From the NCBI GenBank assembly GCA_034509425.1, contig JAVTVJ010001136.1, forward strand, positions 186,001-250,000: a stretch of DNA of 64,000 bases, written 5' to 3'. Of this stretch, positions 12,501 to 22,516 are shown in pieces; positions within the stretch are counted from its first letter, which is position 1, and each line of letters starts with the position of its first letter. Position numbers and translations under genes: made by a program. Origin of the DNA: Eopsaltria australis (Eukaryota > Chordata > Aves > Passeriformes > Petroicidae). Below the pieces are notes generated by a model, which worked only from the letters and a program-made list of their open reading frames with translations, was not told the DNA's origin and made no database searches.

Positions 12501-15500
12501 CCAGGGAGCCTGACAAAGCCCTCATGTAGATAAATGATTAAAGGAAAAAAGCTTACCAAGGGCATCGGCACACCAAGGCAATGTGTGGACAGCCAGCACA
12601 GTTTATCCATCTGGGCAGTATTTATTTCTTATGGAAAGAGTTCCCAGAATTGCTTATTGGGAGAACTCCTGTGGCCAAACAATTAGCAGTGTTAAAGGAT
12701 GTCCTCCTGGTCAATGCCAGAGGATGCTACATGCCATCCTTCTGCCACACCTCTGAGAGGATGAGGAGCTGTGCAGTGCTCCACACTGGTACCCAGCTTT
12801 AGAGGTGGGATGAGACCCACCTCACCCATCGAGGGGTGTACCTGCAGGGCTGGGCTCTCTGGGGCTGGCACTGTGAGTCCAAGCCAGCAGTGGCTTTCAG
12901 TCACAGAGGGAAAGGATGCTGTGAATTAGGGCAGCCCTGCCGTGCTGGGGATGTGCTTTACAATGCAGAGGGTCGGGGGGGTTGTGGGTTTGTCCTGGTG
13001 CCCAGCAGTTGGGTGGGGCTGTGTGAGCAGCCAGCCCAAGGCTCAGGTACCTGAGCAGGGATGCCATGGCATTCATGGACACACTCCTTAATGCCAGTGG
13101 GATGGGAGAAGCCTTCAGGGATGTGATTCCAGGCTCTGAACCAGGAAGGGAATGGAGATTGAAGGACAGGCATGTACTCTATGTGCTGGTTTGGGTTGGA
13201 AACTGGTAGGAACTGGCAAACAAGTGTGCAACCACAGAAGGAAGAAAAGAAGCTGAGGGATAAGAGCAGCTGGGAGAGCAGTATGGGATGGTGTCTTCAC
13301 ATCTGGCTCATGGGAAAGATCACATGGAGTTGCCCATGGGAGCAGGTGTTCCCAGAGTCACAGAAGCAGCTGGTGTGAACTCGGCAGAGGTGATGGAGGA
13401 CTCAGGAGGAGGGATAGGAGACTGAGATGAGGAGAGAGGCCAGCACAAGACATTGAAAGACATCATCAAAAGATCTTCCTAGACCTAAATTGCCTAAATT
13501 GCCCCTGCCTGGGTGGTGGTGGGAGCCTATCACAGATCTCCCATCCAGCTTGGGGCCAGAACAAATCCTGGGAGAGAAATCTTTTTGGAAAGAATAGCTC
13601 TTTGGAGGGGTGGAGGTGCTATAATCACCTGTCTGCAATGGTCACTCCAGTTATCCTTGGATATGAGAACAACAGAACCAGCATAGAGTGAGCTGATGGA
13701 GTGGGGGTTTTTTTTGTATCTGTTCCTTTTGGTTGTTTTTAGAAGAGCTATTTGGGAAAATAACTTCAGCTCCAGTAGGCATGAGTCAATGCCATTTGGC
13801 ATAAATGGGAAGATCAATAGGGGCAGATTGGCGGCTGTTGCTGAGAGCAAGCACAGATCAGGAGAAGTGAGACAAGCTGTTTCCTGCAGCTGGGCAGGTT
13901 TGGGAAGTTGAGCATGCAAACAGAAAAGAGAAAGAAAAGGCACCAAAAAAAATCCCTTTTAAGCACAAGGGAGAGACTGGTGAAACAGAGCTTCTCCCCT
14001 TGTAAACAAGCAACACACAGACACCAAGGAGGGACTCTGGAAAGAGTGGAATATCTGCAAGGAAAGAGAAGAGCCTGTGCTGGAAGATGAAGGAGCACAG
14101 GGAGCCTGTGAGAACAGCTTGCAGAGTTACATGGGATAAGTATTCACCCCTCAGCCAGGTAGTTGGGGACAGACAGTCCTGCTGTGTCCTCAGTATAGCA
14201 CCCTGGAGGTCAGACATCTCCTGCTTCCAGTGTTCCAAGAGGACAATGACAACTTATGGCCAGTGACAACATGAGGGCACTGGGAAAGGAGCATCAGGGA
14301 GGGAGGAGAGTCTTCGGAGATTTGCTGAGGGAGGGAAATGTGGCTGCACCTGGATTCAGGAAGAATGAATGTTATGTCTCCAGCAGTGAGGGTGCAAAGT
14401 GTTTTTGTGATGAGGGAGAAGAGGAATCTGACCCCAGGCATTTGCAAGGCTCCAGGGGAAAGAAAGAAAGAAAACTTGGTGGACACAAGAGCGCTGGGAC
14501 TGCAGAGCAGCCTGCCTGCCTGCAGGATCCTTGACTGGAGAGCCAGTGATCTGGTCAGCACAGGGGAATCTTGAGCCATCAGTATGGCACAGGATGCCAA
14601 ACTGGCCATGGGGACAAAGGGTTCCAGTCTGTATGGGAAAATATTGATGCTGTGTTATGTTAGTGAGACCTTTCTGGGTGCTGCACAGGGAGCCCATAGA
14701 GGAGGAAGCTGAGCAGGGCTGTCAGGATGTCAAGAGTCCATTGGAGAGTGGTGCATCATTGTCAGCCTGCAGAAGCGAATCCCAGCCGGGAGATGGCTGC
14801 AGCACCAGGGAGGGGAGCCCTTTGCTCAAGTGTGCTGCTGTGGGCCATCCTGGAGGGGCAAGCCTGCAAGAGCTAGCAGCTGAAACACAGTGTCAAAATT
14901 ACTTTTACTCAGGAATCAGCTCCTCAGATCTAATGCACCAGGATCTGGACGGGGTTTGGGATATTGGTGTGGTTTTGATGTAGTATTGGTGTAGTTTTGA
15001 TATATTGGTGTGTTTTGAAAGGGGAAAGGCTCTTCTGGGCTCACAACCACCAGATCCCATGATCAGTGGCACTTAGGGAACTCTGTGGTCTCACATGGTG
15101 CCTTCCCAGGAGATTTGGGGCCCAGAGTGCTCACTTCATGGGGAAAATACAGGAGGTATGTCCCCCCCTCCCCAGCAAAACTCCCCAGCCCATGATCCAG
15201 AGCAGGAGAAAATGTCAGAAGTGCTGTGTGAGTGGGATGCAAGTGGCATCTTCATTTCATTTTCCTATAACTGTAGGGCTTTGCAATTACATCTGCTGAT
15301 CTGATAGTCATTAGGGAATGATCAGCCAGTCATTGGCAGGGGCTGTTTGCCTTTCTGCTAATTAAATTGCATTTGATTTGCAATCAAATCTAATGAGTCA
15401 AGTGAGCTTGAGGTAGGCTCAAGTGAAGCTCAGGCCAGCTCCACAGCCTTGCTGTGCATGGAGAGCCACATCCCAGGGACACTGCCAGGAGCTACCCTGT

Positions 15501-15620
15501 GGCACAGGGGAATGAGGGGCACGTCTGCAGGTGAGCAGTGCCAGGTTTGTGGCAGGGGCAGGGCTCCTGCTGTGCTGCTGGCAAGTGATCTGCAAGGCTG
15601 TGGACTTTGAGACATGCACC
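9540..15620. other. Intergenic stretch, no gene recognised
   Basis: No exon with homology or splice context was found. The stretch includes a TCCC-rich run at about 10,702-10,727, an AT-rich island at about 11,160-11,345 with several AATAAA-like words, a palindromic kappaB-type word at 11,785-11,795, a GAAA run near 14,459 and an AT-rich dyad next to an AP-1 word at 15,359-15,400. A minus-strand open frame at 9,855-10,493 has no recognisable family. Confidence 0.5.
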
Positions 15621-15621
15621 A

Positions 15622-15735
15622 GTGTATTGGGTTGGTGTGGCCAGGTTTTGGTAGCAGGGGTCCATAAGGGTGGCTTCTGTGAGAAGCCTCTAACACATGA
15701 CTGCTCCAGGCAGGTTGGTTGGGCACCCGTGTGCT
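15622..15735 (+). mobile_element. Endogenous retrovirus LTR fragment (ERVL-type, probable)
   Basis: The phrase from 'tgggttggtgtggccaggtt' through 'ggtggcttctgtgagaagcc' matches from memory the start of an LTR that is very abundant in songbird genomes. Only about the first 100 bases are kept, with no internal retroviral genes. Family assignment is from recall, not a search. Confidence 0.5.
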
Positions 15736-15739
15736 CAGG

Positions 15740-17685
15740 TTTTTTTGGGATGGCCAAGAGCCCACAGATCCCGAGCAGCAAGTGGGACCTGGCTCAGAGG
15801 CTGAAATTAAAGTGTCATTCTTGTGCCAGCCGGTGCTACTCTTACAACCTGAGATGAGCCCATGCAGTCACATTTTATTTTTAAAAAGAGAAAAAATGAA
15901 AAGTCAAGAGGATTAACTACCACATATGGCACAGAGATCATCTAGAAAGACCAGCTTAGCTTTCCTCTGGGCGCTTAAGCTGATATTAGCAAATGCAAAC
16001 CCAAAACAACATTGTGAAGCCTAAATGGAACCCAGAGCGATTGCATCAATTTAAAGAATCTGATTAGAAATAGCATAAATATTCTTTAACTTACTGAAGG
16101 CAGCTGAAGGCAACAATGTAAGACAAACAATGAAGACACCAGAATTTGGTGCCTTGCTCCTCTACTCTGAGAAATTGCATCTACACTTTACTCAAAGGCT
16201 CCAGCAGCAGGAATTTAACACTGGAAAATATTTGAAAGTAGACGGTTAAATTCAAAGAAAATAAGCTGATAGAAAAGTGAAGAAACCCTGCATCCACCTC
16301 AGCCAAGAAGGAGATTTGGTGGATCCCCAGAATGGATAATCTCTTCTGCAAACACCTCAAAAGTTCTGTCCTACCCATGGAGAAGGGCAAGTGAGTAATA
16401 AGATGGAGGAGATGACATTTCCAGGCAAAGTCAGTCATCTCTGCAGCATCCCATCTGCCACTTACACTCCTTTAGGTGCCTCCTAGTTTTCACCGGACAA
16501 TAAGAAGAGAATGTGCCAGGCTCTGCAGAGGTCATCAGAGGGACACAATGTGGGAAATACTCACAAAAGCTGCAATAAATGCCAGATTTAGGCATAGAGG
16601 AGATGATCTTGCATCACCAGCAGCCATCAGCTGCCATTCTCAAATGGCTCCTCAACCATCAAAGTCTATCCCAGCACCTCCTTTGCTCCAACACCCCTTT
16701 GCTCTCTCCATCAGGGTTTGGGAGCCTGGTGTCTGGGGCCTGGGACCCTGCTAGCCCTGGTGTGTTCCCATGGCACCTGGCTGAGCAGCTGAAGATGGAA
16801 CCAGTTTGACAAGCAAAAGGGAGAACAGAGGTGGGTGAAGTTCCTTCCTGTAGGATGCCACCATTGCTGAGTAGGTGCCTAAAGCCAGGAAGCCCTTACG
16901 AACATTCAGGGGAAAAAAGTCCCTTTTTATCAGATATATGATGACATCTGGCCAGATTTGCTGGGGGGGGGAGGGGATAAAGGGGCACTGGATGAGCAGC
17001 AGAAACAGATACAAGCTTGATGGAAGGGCTGAGGGACTATGGCAGGCTGCATGGAGACCCACTGCCTGCTCTGCATGGATGGGACTCACACCCAAAAACC
17101 ACTGAACCGTCAGCTGGTGTGCTCTGGGAGCGCAGCTCCAGCAGGGTTTTTTGTGTGCGGTGCCCAGGGGCAGAACCATGGTCAGCTCTCCAGGTTTGGC
17201 TCCAGAGGACTCAGACAGCCATGCTCCACAACAGATTGCAGTGGGGCAGAGAGGTTCCAAATCTGAATCTTGTCCTGCCTTGGCTCAGCCCAAGCTGTTG
17301 GACGAGCTCCTGGATCCAGGGAGCAGAGAACTGCAGCCACTGCAGGGCAAGAGCAGGAAAGGTGGTGGATGGTGTGGGTGGGTGCAACCCTCCAAACATC
17401 AACCTCATTCTCTGTGGCCTTTCTCCATCTTGTGGGCCTCCCCTCTTGCCCACAGGATTCCCAGCCTCACTGCACCTTTTGCCTCACCTCTGCCTTGCCT
17501 GGTCCTGCCCCTCTGGGAGGCACCCAGGAGGGAAAATCTTGTGTCTTTGAAACTGCCCTCACTTGGGCGAGCTCAGTTGGGATCCCTCCTGGCTCCTCAC
17601 TACCCACAGCCTCCAGGAGGACAACAGGAGGGACGACAGGGCCCAGCACCACAAGTTCTCCCCAGACAGCTACACCAAGATCTGG
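15740..17685. other. Downstream flank of EXFABP, no gene recognised
   Basis: Positions 15,870-16,300 are AT-rich and free of recognisable repeats. The rest is mixed GC-rich sequence. No lipocalin-type exon (GxW exon or TDY exon) was found on either strand, so the lipocalin array appears to end at EXFABP within this window. Confidence 0.45.
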
Positions 17686-17697
17686 AGTGGGTTTCTG

Positions 17698-17703
17698 TTT
17701 ATT
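17698..17703 (-). terminator. EXFABP: EXFABP polyadenylation signal AATAAA
   Basis: TTTATT on the plus strand reads AATAAA on the minus strand. It lies in a likely non-coding last exon whose acceptor (TTTTCCAG) ends at 17,858, so that exon would run from 17,857 to about 17,680. PTGDS has the same arrangement, with an untranslated exon 7 after the stop. Confidence 0.6.
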
Positions 17704-18445
17704 TGGCAAAAAGCAGGGACTGTGTGCTGGAGGAGCAGGGGCTGTATCAGTCTTGACCACAGGACTTGGCAGAGGGATGGTGGAGCAGCAGCCTGGAGCT
17801 TCAGAGCATGGGTCTTGCACTGCTTGGCAGGAGCATCCATGGGCCAGTCCGCACATCCTGGAAAACAGGTGGGAGAGGCAGGGGCTGAGTGAGACAAGGA
17901 GACCAGCAGGACTCTCCATTATGATCAGTGCATTCTTCTCCAGTTCTCCCCAGATTTGTAGGGTGAGGCATCTCCAGCAAAGCAGTTCTGGTAACCAGTA
18001 CAGCTGTGGTGGGAAAGCACAGGCCGGGGGCGGCAACAGCAAACATGTTTTGCATGGTGAGACATCAACCCACTCTGACCAGGTTTGTCAGTCCACAAGC
18101 CCAAGGTCCCTTTGGCAGGAGCCAGTGCCCTCACTGCTCAAAGGGCTGCATAGCTCATGTGATGGTTTCAGCTCACGTGCCCACGTTCAGGGCCAGGCAC
18201 TTCCCTCTGGGGGTCTCTGGGCACTGCTCCTTGGGAGTCCCTGGGTACTGCTACCTGGGAGTCCCCACTGTAGAGCAGCATCCACAGGAATGGTCCTACC
18301 TGTGTGCAAGCTCCAGCACCAGTTCAAACAGCTCAACCCCAGAGCAATTCAAAGAGTTCTTGGTGGCCCTTTCTCTGGGGGCACCAAGAGGGACAATTTC
18401 CAGGAGAGGACATTGCAAACACCATGTCATACTGCAGCAACTCAC

Positions 18446-21148
18446 CTATGGTTCATCAAGTCTGCATTCCTCTGTGGAAGGAAAGAGAAAGCCTGAGTCT
18501 GGTACTGTGGTCTGAACAGTCCCATTTAGCACTCAAAATAGACTACTCAGAAGGAACTTGTGGGTTTCTCCTTGCTCAGTGTGCCCAGCCAGAGCACTCC
18601 GTCCTGCCAGCTCAGACCACAAAGTGGTGGCACTGATGGGCAGAGCTGGTCCCTCCCTGCGTGTCCCTGTAGGGGCCCTGGGCAGTGCTCACCCTGCCTG
18701 GGTAAGATCCAGATCGTGTTGTCGGTGAAACCGTTCATCTTGGCAAGTCTTCTGAACTGCAATTTGATTTTGGGTCTCACCCACTGGGTTCTGCCTAAAG
18801 ACAAAGACATGAGTTAGCTCCAGGCTGTGCCTGACCCTGCATCTTCTGGGAAGCTGGTGAGTGTCTCCAGACAAGGGTGGGATAGATGGCAGTCCCTGGG
18901 AGAAAGCTAGAGGCACTGGTGGAGGTCCTGGAGAGCAGTGGTGGCCAGGAACAAGACACCTCACCCAGGGAACAAGATGAGCCAGAGGTCCTGACACCAG
19001 CAGAGTGACTCCTCTCTTGGTTCCTGTCCCCAGTGATTCTGTTCTGTCCGTGCAGCAGGACCCCCACTCTCCACCCCATTTTACCAAGCAACTTACCCAA
19101 GGCCATGGATTTGCAGCACAGTGCAGAAGTCTGAGCCCCAGCCTCCCCTGCCACCCCAAACCTTCCCTGCCACACAGGGAACACATGGTAGCCCCTGCCC
19201 CACTCCTGCACCTCACCCAGGGCAGGAGTGAAGAGGGAGACGCCCTGTGCCCTGGCTCCTGGCCTTGCAGGACCCTCAGAAGAACCCGATCCCTCTGAGC
19301 AGTTCAGCGCTGCTGGCTACGCACTGTAAAGTCTCAGCATGTGCAAGGTCTTCCCGTCCTTCTCTCTGGTGGCAAAGACAACCATGTAGGAGCTGCCATC
19401 AGTATCCACCAGCCGCACTGTCTTATTGCCTCTGTCTGCAAAAGGACGTGGAGAAAAATCAATTACCCCTCCTGGGAACCCCCACGCTGCAAAGGGGCTG
19501 TAAGAGCACGATGCCCACCAAGCCCGTCTTTCCTTAGTGTCTCCCCATCCTGGTTTTCTCTCTTGCTAAGGCTCCTCTGAAAGCCTGGGGGAGCCCACAG
19601 ACCACACCAGAGCAGAGGGATGGGGAGGTGAGGGCAGAAAGGGCTATGGATGGTCAGTGCAGCTCTTGGCCAGTGTCAGAGTGATCCTTGGGCTGGGAAT
19701 AGTAGAAAACCACTCCTGCTCCATCCCCTGGGAACATCTACTCACAGCCTCTTTGCAGAATGAACCTGCTTTCCCTCAGGGTTTAAGCTTGGTCTGAAAG
19801 TGTTTATCCCAGAGGGAGGGATTGGGGGTCTGTCATGCTGCTGGGCCACCAGCTCTGGGATGCAGCTGGCACCTGGACGCAGAGGGATGTCCCACACAGG
19901 ACACAGGAGGGGCAGGCAGTCCTGAGGGCCATGTTCCCAGGAACAGCCAGCTGCTTCAGACAAGGATGGTGGGACATGCCTCCACCTCACCCCAAGAGCC
20001 AGGCACCCCCACTCACCAGAGCTGTAGTATTCACCCGGGCTGCCTGTTGGCTTGTAGATCGACTCAAACTTCATACATCTCCCAGGGCTGCAAAACAGTG
20101 AATGATGCTCCAGCTGAGGTGAAGTGACCCCCTTTTCCCTCCCCTGTTCCAGGGTCACTATCCCAGATGTGGGACTTGCTGTTCAGAGATGGGATGGTGT
20201 GGCCAGGGCAGGAGGGGACAACCCTTGGAACAACGGGTACCTGTGCAGGGGACAGTGCTGGCATCTGGGGATTATCCATGCTCTGAGCTTCTGGGATGAG
20301 GCTGGTTCTGCTGGGAAAGTTGTAAGTGTAGGGTCCCATCCCACCCCCTGTGGTGGCAGTGGTCCTAGCTAGTGTTGCCCTGAGCCTGTCCTAAAGAGAG
20401 GGTGCCCACATCTGTCACAAGCCCCTGGTGATCCCATCTCAACCCCTGCCCAGGTCCTTGGTGAGTGCACTGAGGTGGAGACCCAGCAGTGAAGGTCCAG
20501 GGAGGAGGTTAGTAGTGAAGCCTGTGGGGGAAAGCACGTGGGACTTACGTGGGAATTGCAAAGGAGACCTTCAGGTCACCATCCCCCAGGACCTCAATGT
20601 TGGCCATCGCCATCTTCAGCTGGTCCTTTTTTCGGAGGTAGCTCTCGGAGTCAGAGGCCATAGCAGTGATGTACCATGTCCCTGCAATCTGGCAGTGAGA
20701 GCAGACTGTGAGTCCAGAGGAGCAGTCAAGAGTGTCCCCTCCTCAGGGACCAAGCCAGGACAACCTCAGTCCATGGAACACCAACATCCCGTCCAGGCAA
20801 CAAAATTCCCTCAAGGACACCTATGCAGGAGCTGGGTGACTGTCCTCACCTGGGTGACAGCAAAGCAATGGTGGCTGTAGTGACCGCAGCTGTCTCCAGT
20901 ACCAAAACACCTATACAATCCTCCCGGCTCTGCTAGTGACTGGAGACCACACCCTTCCCTTCCCTTCCCTTCCCTTCCCTTCCCTTCCCTTCCCTTCCCT
21001 TCCCTTCCCTTCCCTTCCCTTCCCTTCCCTTCCCTTCCCTTCCCTTCGTCACCTGGCTCTCGCTCGGCTCCGCAGCTCCCGGGTCCGCAGCCTGCACACG
21101 CAGCAAGCACAGCAGGACCAGCCCCAGGCTCAGTCCCACGGTCCTCAT
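18446..21148 (-). CDS. EXFABP: Extracellular fatty acid-binding protein (siderocalin-type lipocalin)
   Basis: Six coding exons, minus strand: 21053-21148, 20549-20688, 20017-20087, 19325-19435, 18693-18794 and 18446-18471, giving 181 residues. Residues 1-20 are a signal peptide (MRTVGLSLGLVLLCLLRVQA), so the product is secreted. The lipocalin GTW motif is at 35-37, the TD motif at 114-115 and the third-region arginine at 141; Cys83 and Cys176 should form the family disulfide. Chicken Ex-FABP binds lysophosphatidic acid and fatty acids and sequesters bacterial catecholate siderophores through Lys82, Arg101 and Arg112. Counting by spacing, Lys107, Arg126 and Arg137 here take those places. The stop TAG is the last codon of exon 6 and abuts the donor GTGAG. 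Intron 1 starts with a GGGAA array six bases after the donor site begins. Identity by similarity to the chicken protein is strong, though exon 1's mature N-terminus differs. Confidence 0.9.
20952..21047. repeat. CCCTT/GGGAA pentanucleotide microsatellite
   Basis: About 19 near-perfect CCCTT units run without interruption. On the minus strand this is a purine-only GGGAA tract inside EXFABP intron 1, beginning right after the donor GTGACGAA. Its length is likely to vary between individuals, and the assembly may collapse or expand it. Confidence 0.97.
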
Positions 21149-21206
21149 CTCGCCTCAGCTCCTCTGGCTTCACCAGTGGGATGGGGAGTGGTGCCGGGGC
21201 TGTCGG

Positions 21207-21213
21207 ATTTATA
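21207..21213 (-). promoter_or_regulatory. EXFABP: EXFABP TATA box
   Basis: The minus strand reads CTATAAATCC here, about 60 bp upstream of the EXFABP ATG at 21148. This predicts a start of transcription near 21,180 and a short 5' UTR. The LCN15-like gene has a similar TATA box at a similar distance. Confidence 0.75.
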
Positions 21214-21401
21214 GCTCCGTGCTCCCCCCGCCGCCCCCCCCGCTGCTGTGGCCGTGTCGAGCCCCAGAGAACGCTCTGGGGGTTTGCTTGGGGAAGGGCA
21301 GGAGTCAGCCCAGGGTGAACAAACCCCTGGGGCAGAGGGGTGCTTGTGCCTGCCAGCCCCAAAACGGGGTTACAGGAACTGTTGCACCACTGCTGAAGTT
21401 T

Positions 21402-21435
21402 GGGATTTCCCCGGTTCCTTTAGTTGCTTGCGAAA
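21402..21435. promoter_or_regulatory. NF-kappaB-type site with adjacent C/EBP-like word
   Basis: GGGATTTCCC (21402-21411) fits the kappaB consensus GGGRNWYYCC; on the minus strand it reads GGGAAATCCC. Seventeen bases on is TTGCGAAA (21428-21435), a C/EBP-like word with an intact TTGCG half. The pair lies about 190-230 bp upstream of the EXFABP TATA box. Both factor families drive acute-phase genes and Ex-FABP is known to be induced in inflammation in chicken. Function here is inferred from sequence only. Confidence 0.45.
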
Positions 21436-21479
21436 GAACAAAGCGAACGGTTGTTTCCTAACGGTGCCGGAGCGCTGCC

Positions 21480-22370
21480 AGGAGGAGCGGCAGGTTGTTC
21501 CCGGCACACGCCTCGGGGCAGCCCCGCTGGCCAGCTCACCAGGGCCCCTGGTGACCCGTTCTTCTGGCCGGGCTGAAACGTGTCCCGGGGCAGCTGCTGG
21601 GATCCTGCCCAAATCCAGCCCTTCGCTGGTACAGCCTGACCCGCAGTGCCTGCGCTGGGGCACGCAGGGGCTGCCGAGCGGGCTGCACCCTGAGCAGGTC
21701 TGGCAGAAGGAGTACATGTCGCGGTGGGAGTGTGTCCCTCCTTCCCAGAGTGTGATGTCTCCTGTGGCCTGGCTCTGTCAGGCTCCTGGGGTCACAGCCC
21801 AACACCTGCCTGGGCACTGAGGGACTCCGGGGCAGGGAGACCAGAGATTGCCTTCACTTTGCAGGAGGTGGAGGGGGATGAAGACTGCCCTTGGCGCTCA
21901 TGGCAGCATGGCCTTACTTCGGTCAGATGGGGGACCAAAGGGGGTGGCAGACAGGCATGAGGGTCCCAAGTCCTGCCATAGGCAGCCCTGGTGCCACCCA
22001 CTCCCAGCTGGGTGGTCCAGGAGAGGACTGAGCAGGGAATGAGGTTTCCTGAAGGTGCTCCTGCAAGCAGCACTGGGCAGCCTGACTGCTTCACCCTGTC
22101 TGCCCAGAGCTACTGACCACCCAGCTGGGCTGTGCCAGCCCCTCTTCACCCTGGCTCCATTCTTCTCTGCCCTGGGAGCTGCTCCCCTGCACCTTCCCCA
22201 TCCTCTTCTCCCCATCCTCCCCATGCTGGGCACAGCAAATATCACATCCAGGGAGCCCCCTAACACGTGTGGGAGCTGACAGGAAGGGTCAGCTCCAAGG
22301 CTGTTGGGTTCAGGGTGCCCGGGGACCCTGCCAGTATCCTGCTCCAGCCAGCAAAGCACCAAGCTCTGGG
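21480..22370. other. Intergenic interval between the LCN15-like gene and EXFABP
   Basis: GC-rich sequence between the EXFABP promoter and the 3' end of the LCN15-like gene. I see no exons or known repeats in it. Confidence 0.5.
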
Positions 22371-22382
22371 GCAGCTTCTGCA

Positions 22383-22392
22383 TTTATTTATT
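22383..22392 (-). terminator. Overlapping polyadenylation signals of the LCN15-like gene
   Basis: Two overlapping AATAAA words are read on the minus strand, about 125-135 bases after the stop codon at 22517-22519. They predict a short 3' UTR ending near 22,365. Confidence 0.7.
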
Positions 22393-22516
22393 TAGGAGTT
22401 TGAGGGTGATCCTGGTGTGGAGCAGGGGGTCTGGCAGAGCCTGGAGGATGGGAAGGAGCACCATAGAGTGGGGAGCAGAGCCCATCATCCACTAGGTCTG
22501 GAGAACACGTGGCCCT

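Noticed and set aside
17270..18496. 408-codon plus-strand open frame
   Set aside because: It runs antisense over the EXFABP last exons, has no domain-like pattern and odd Ser/Gly/Pro-rich composition. Long stop-free frames are expected in GC-rich DNA.
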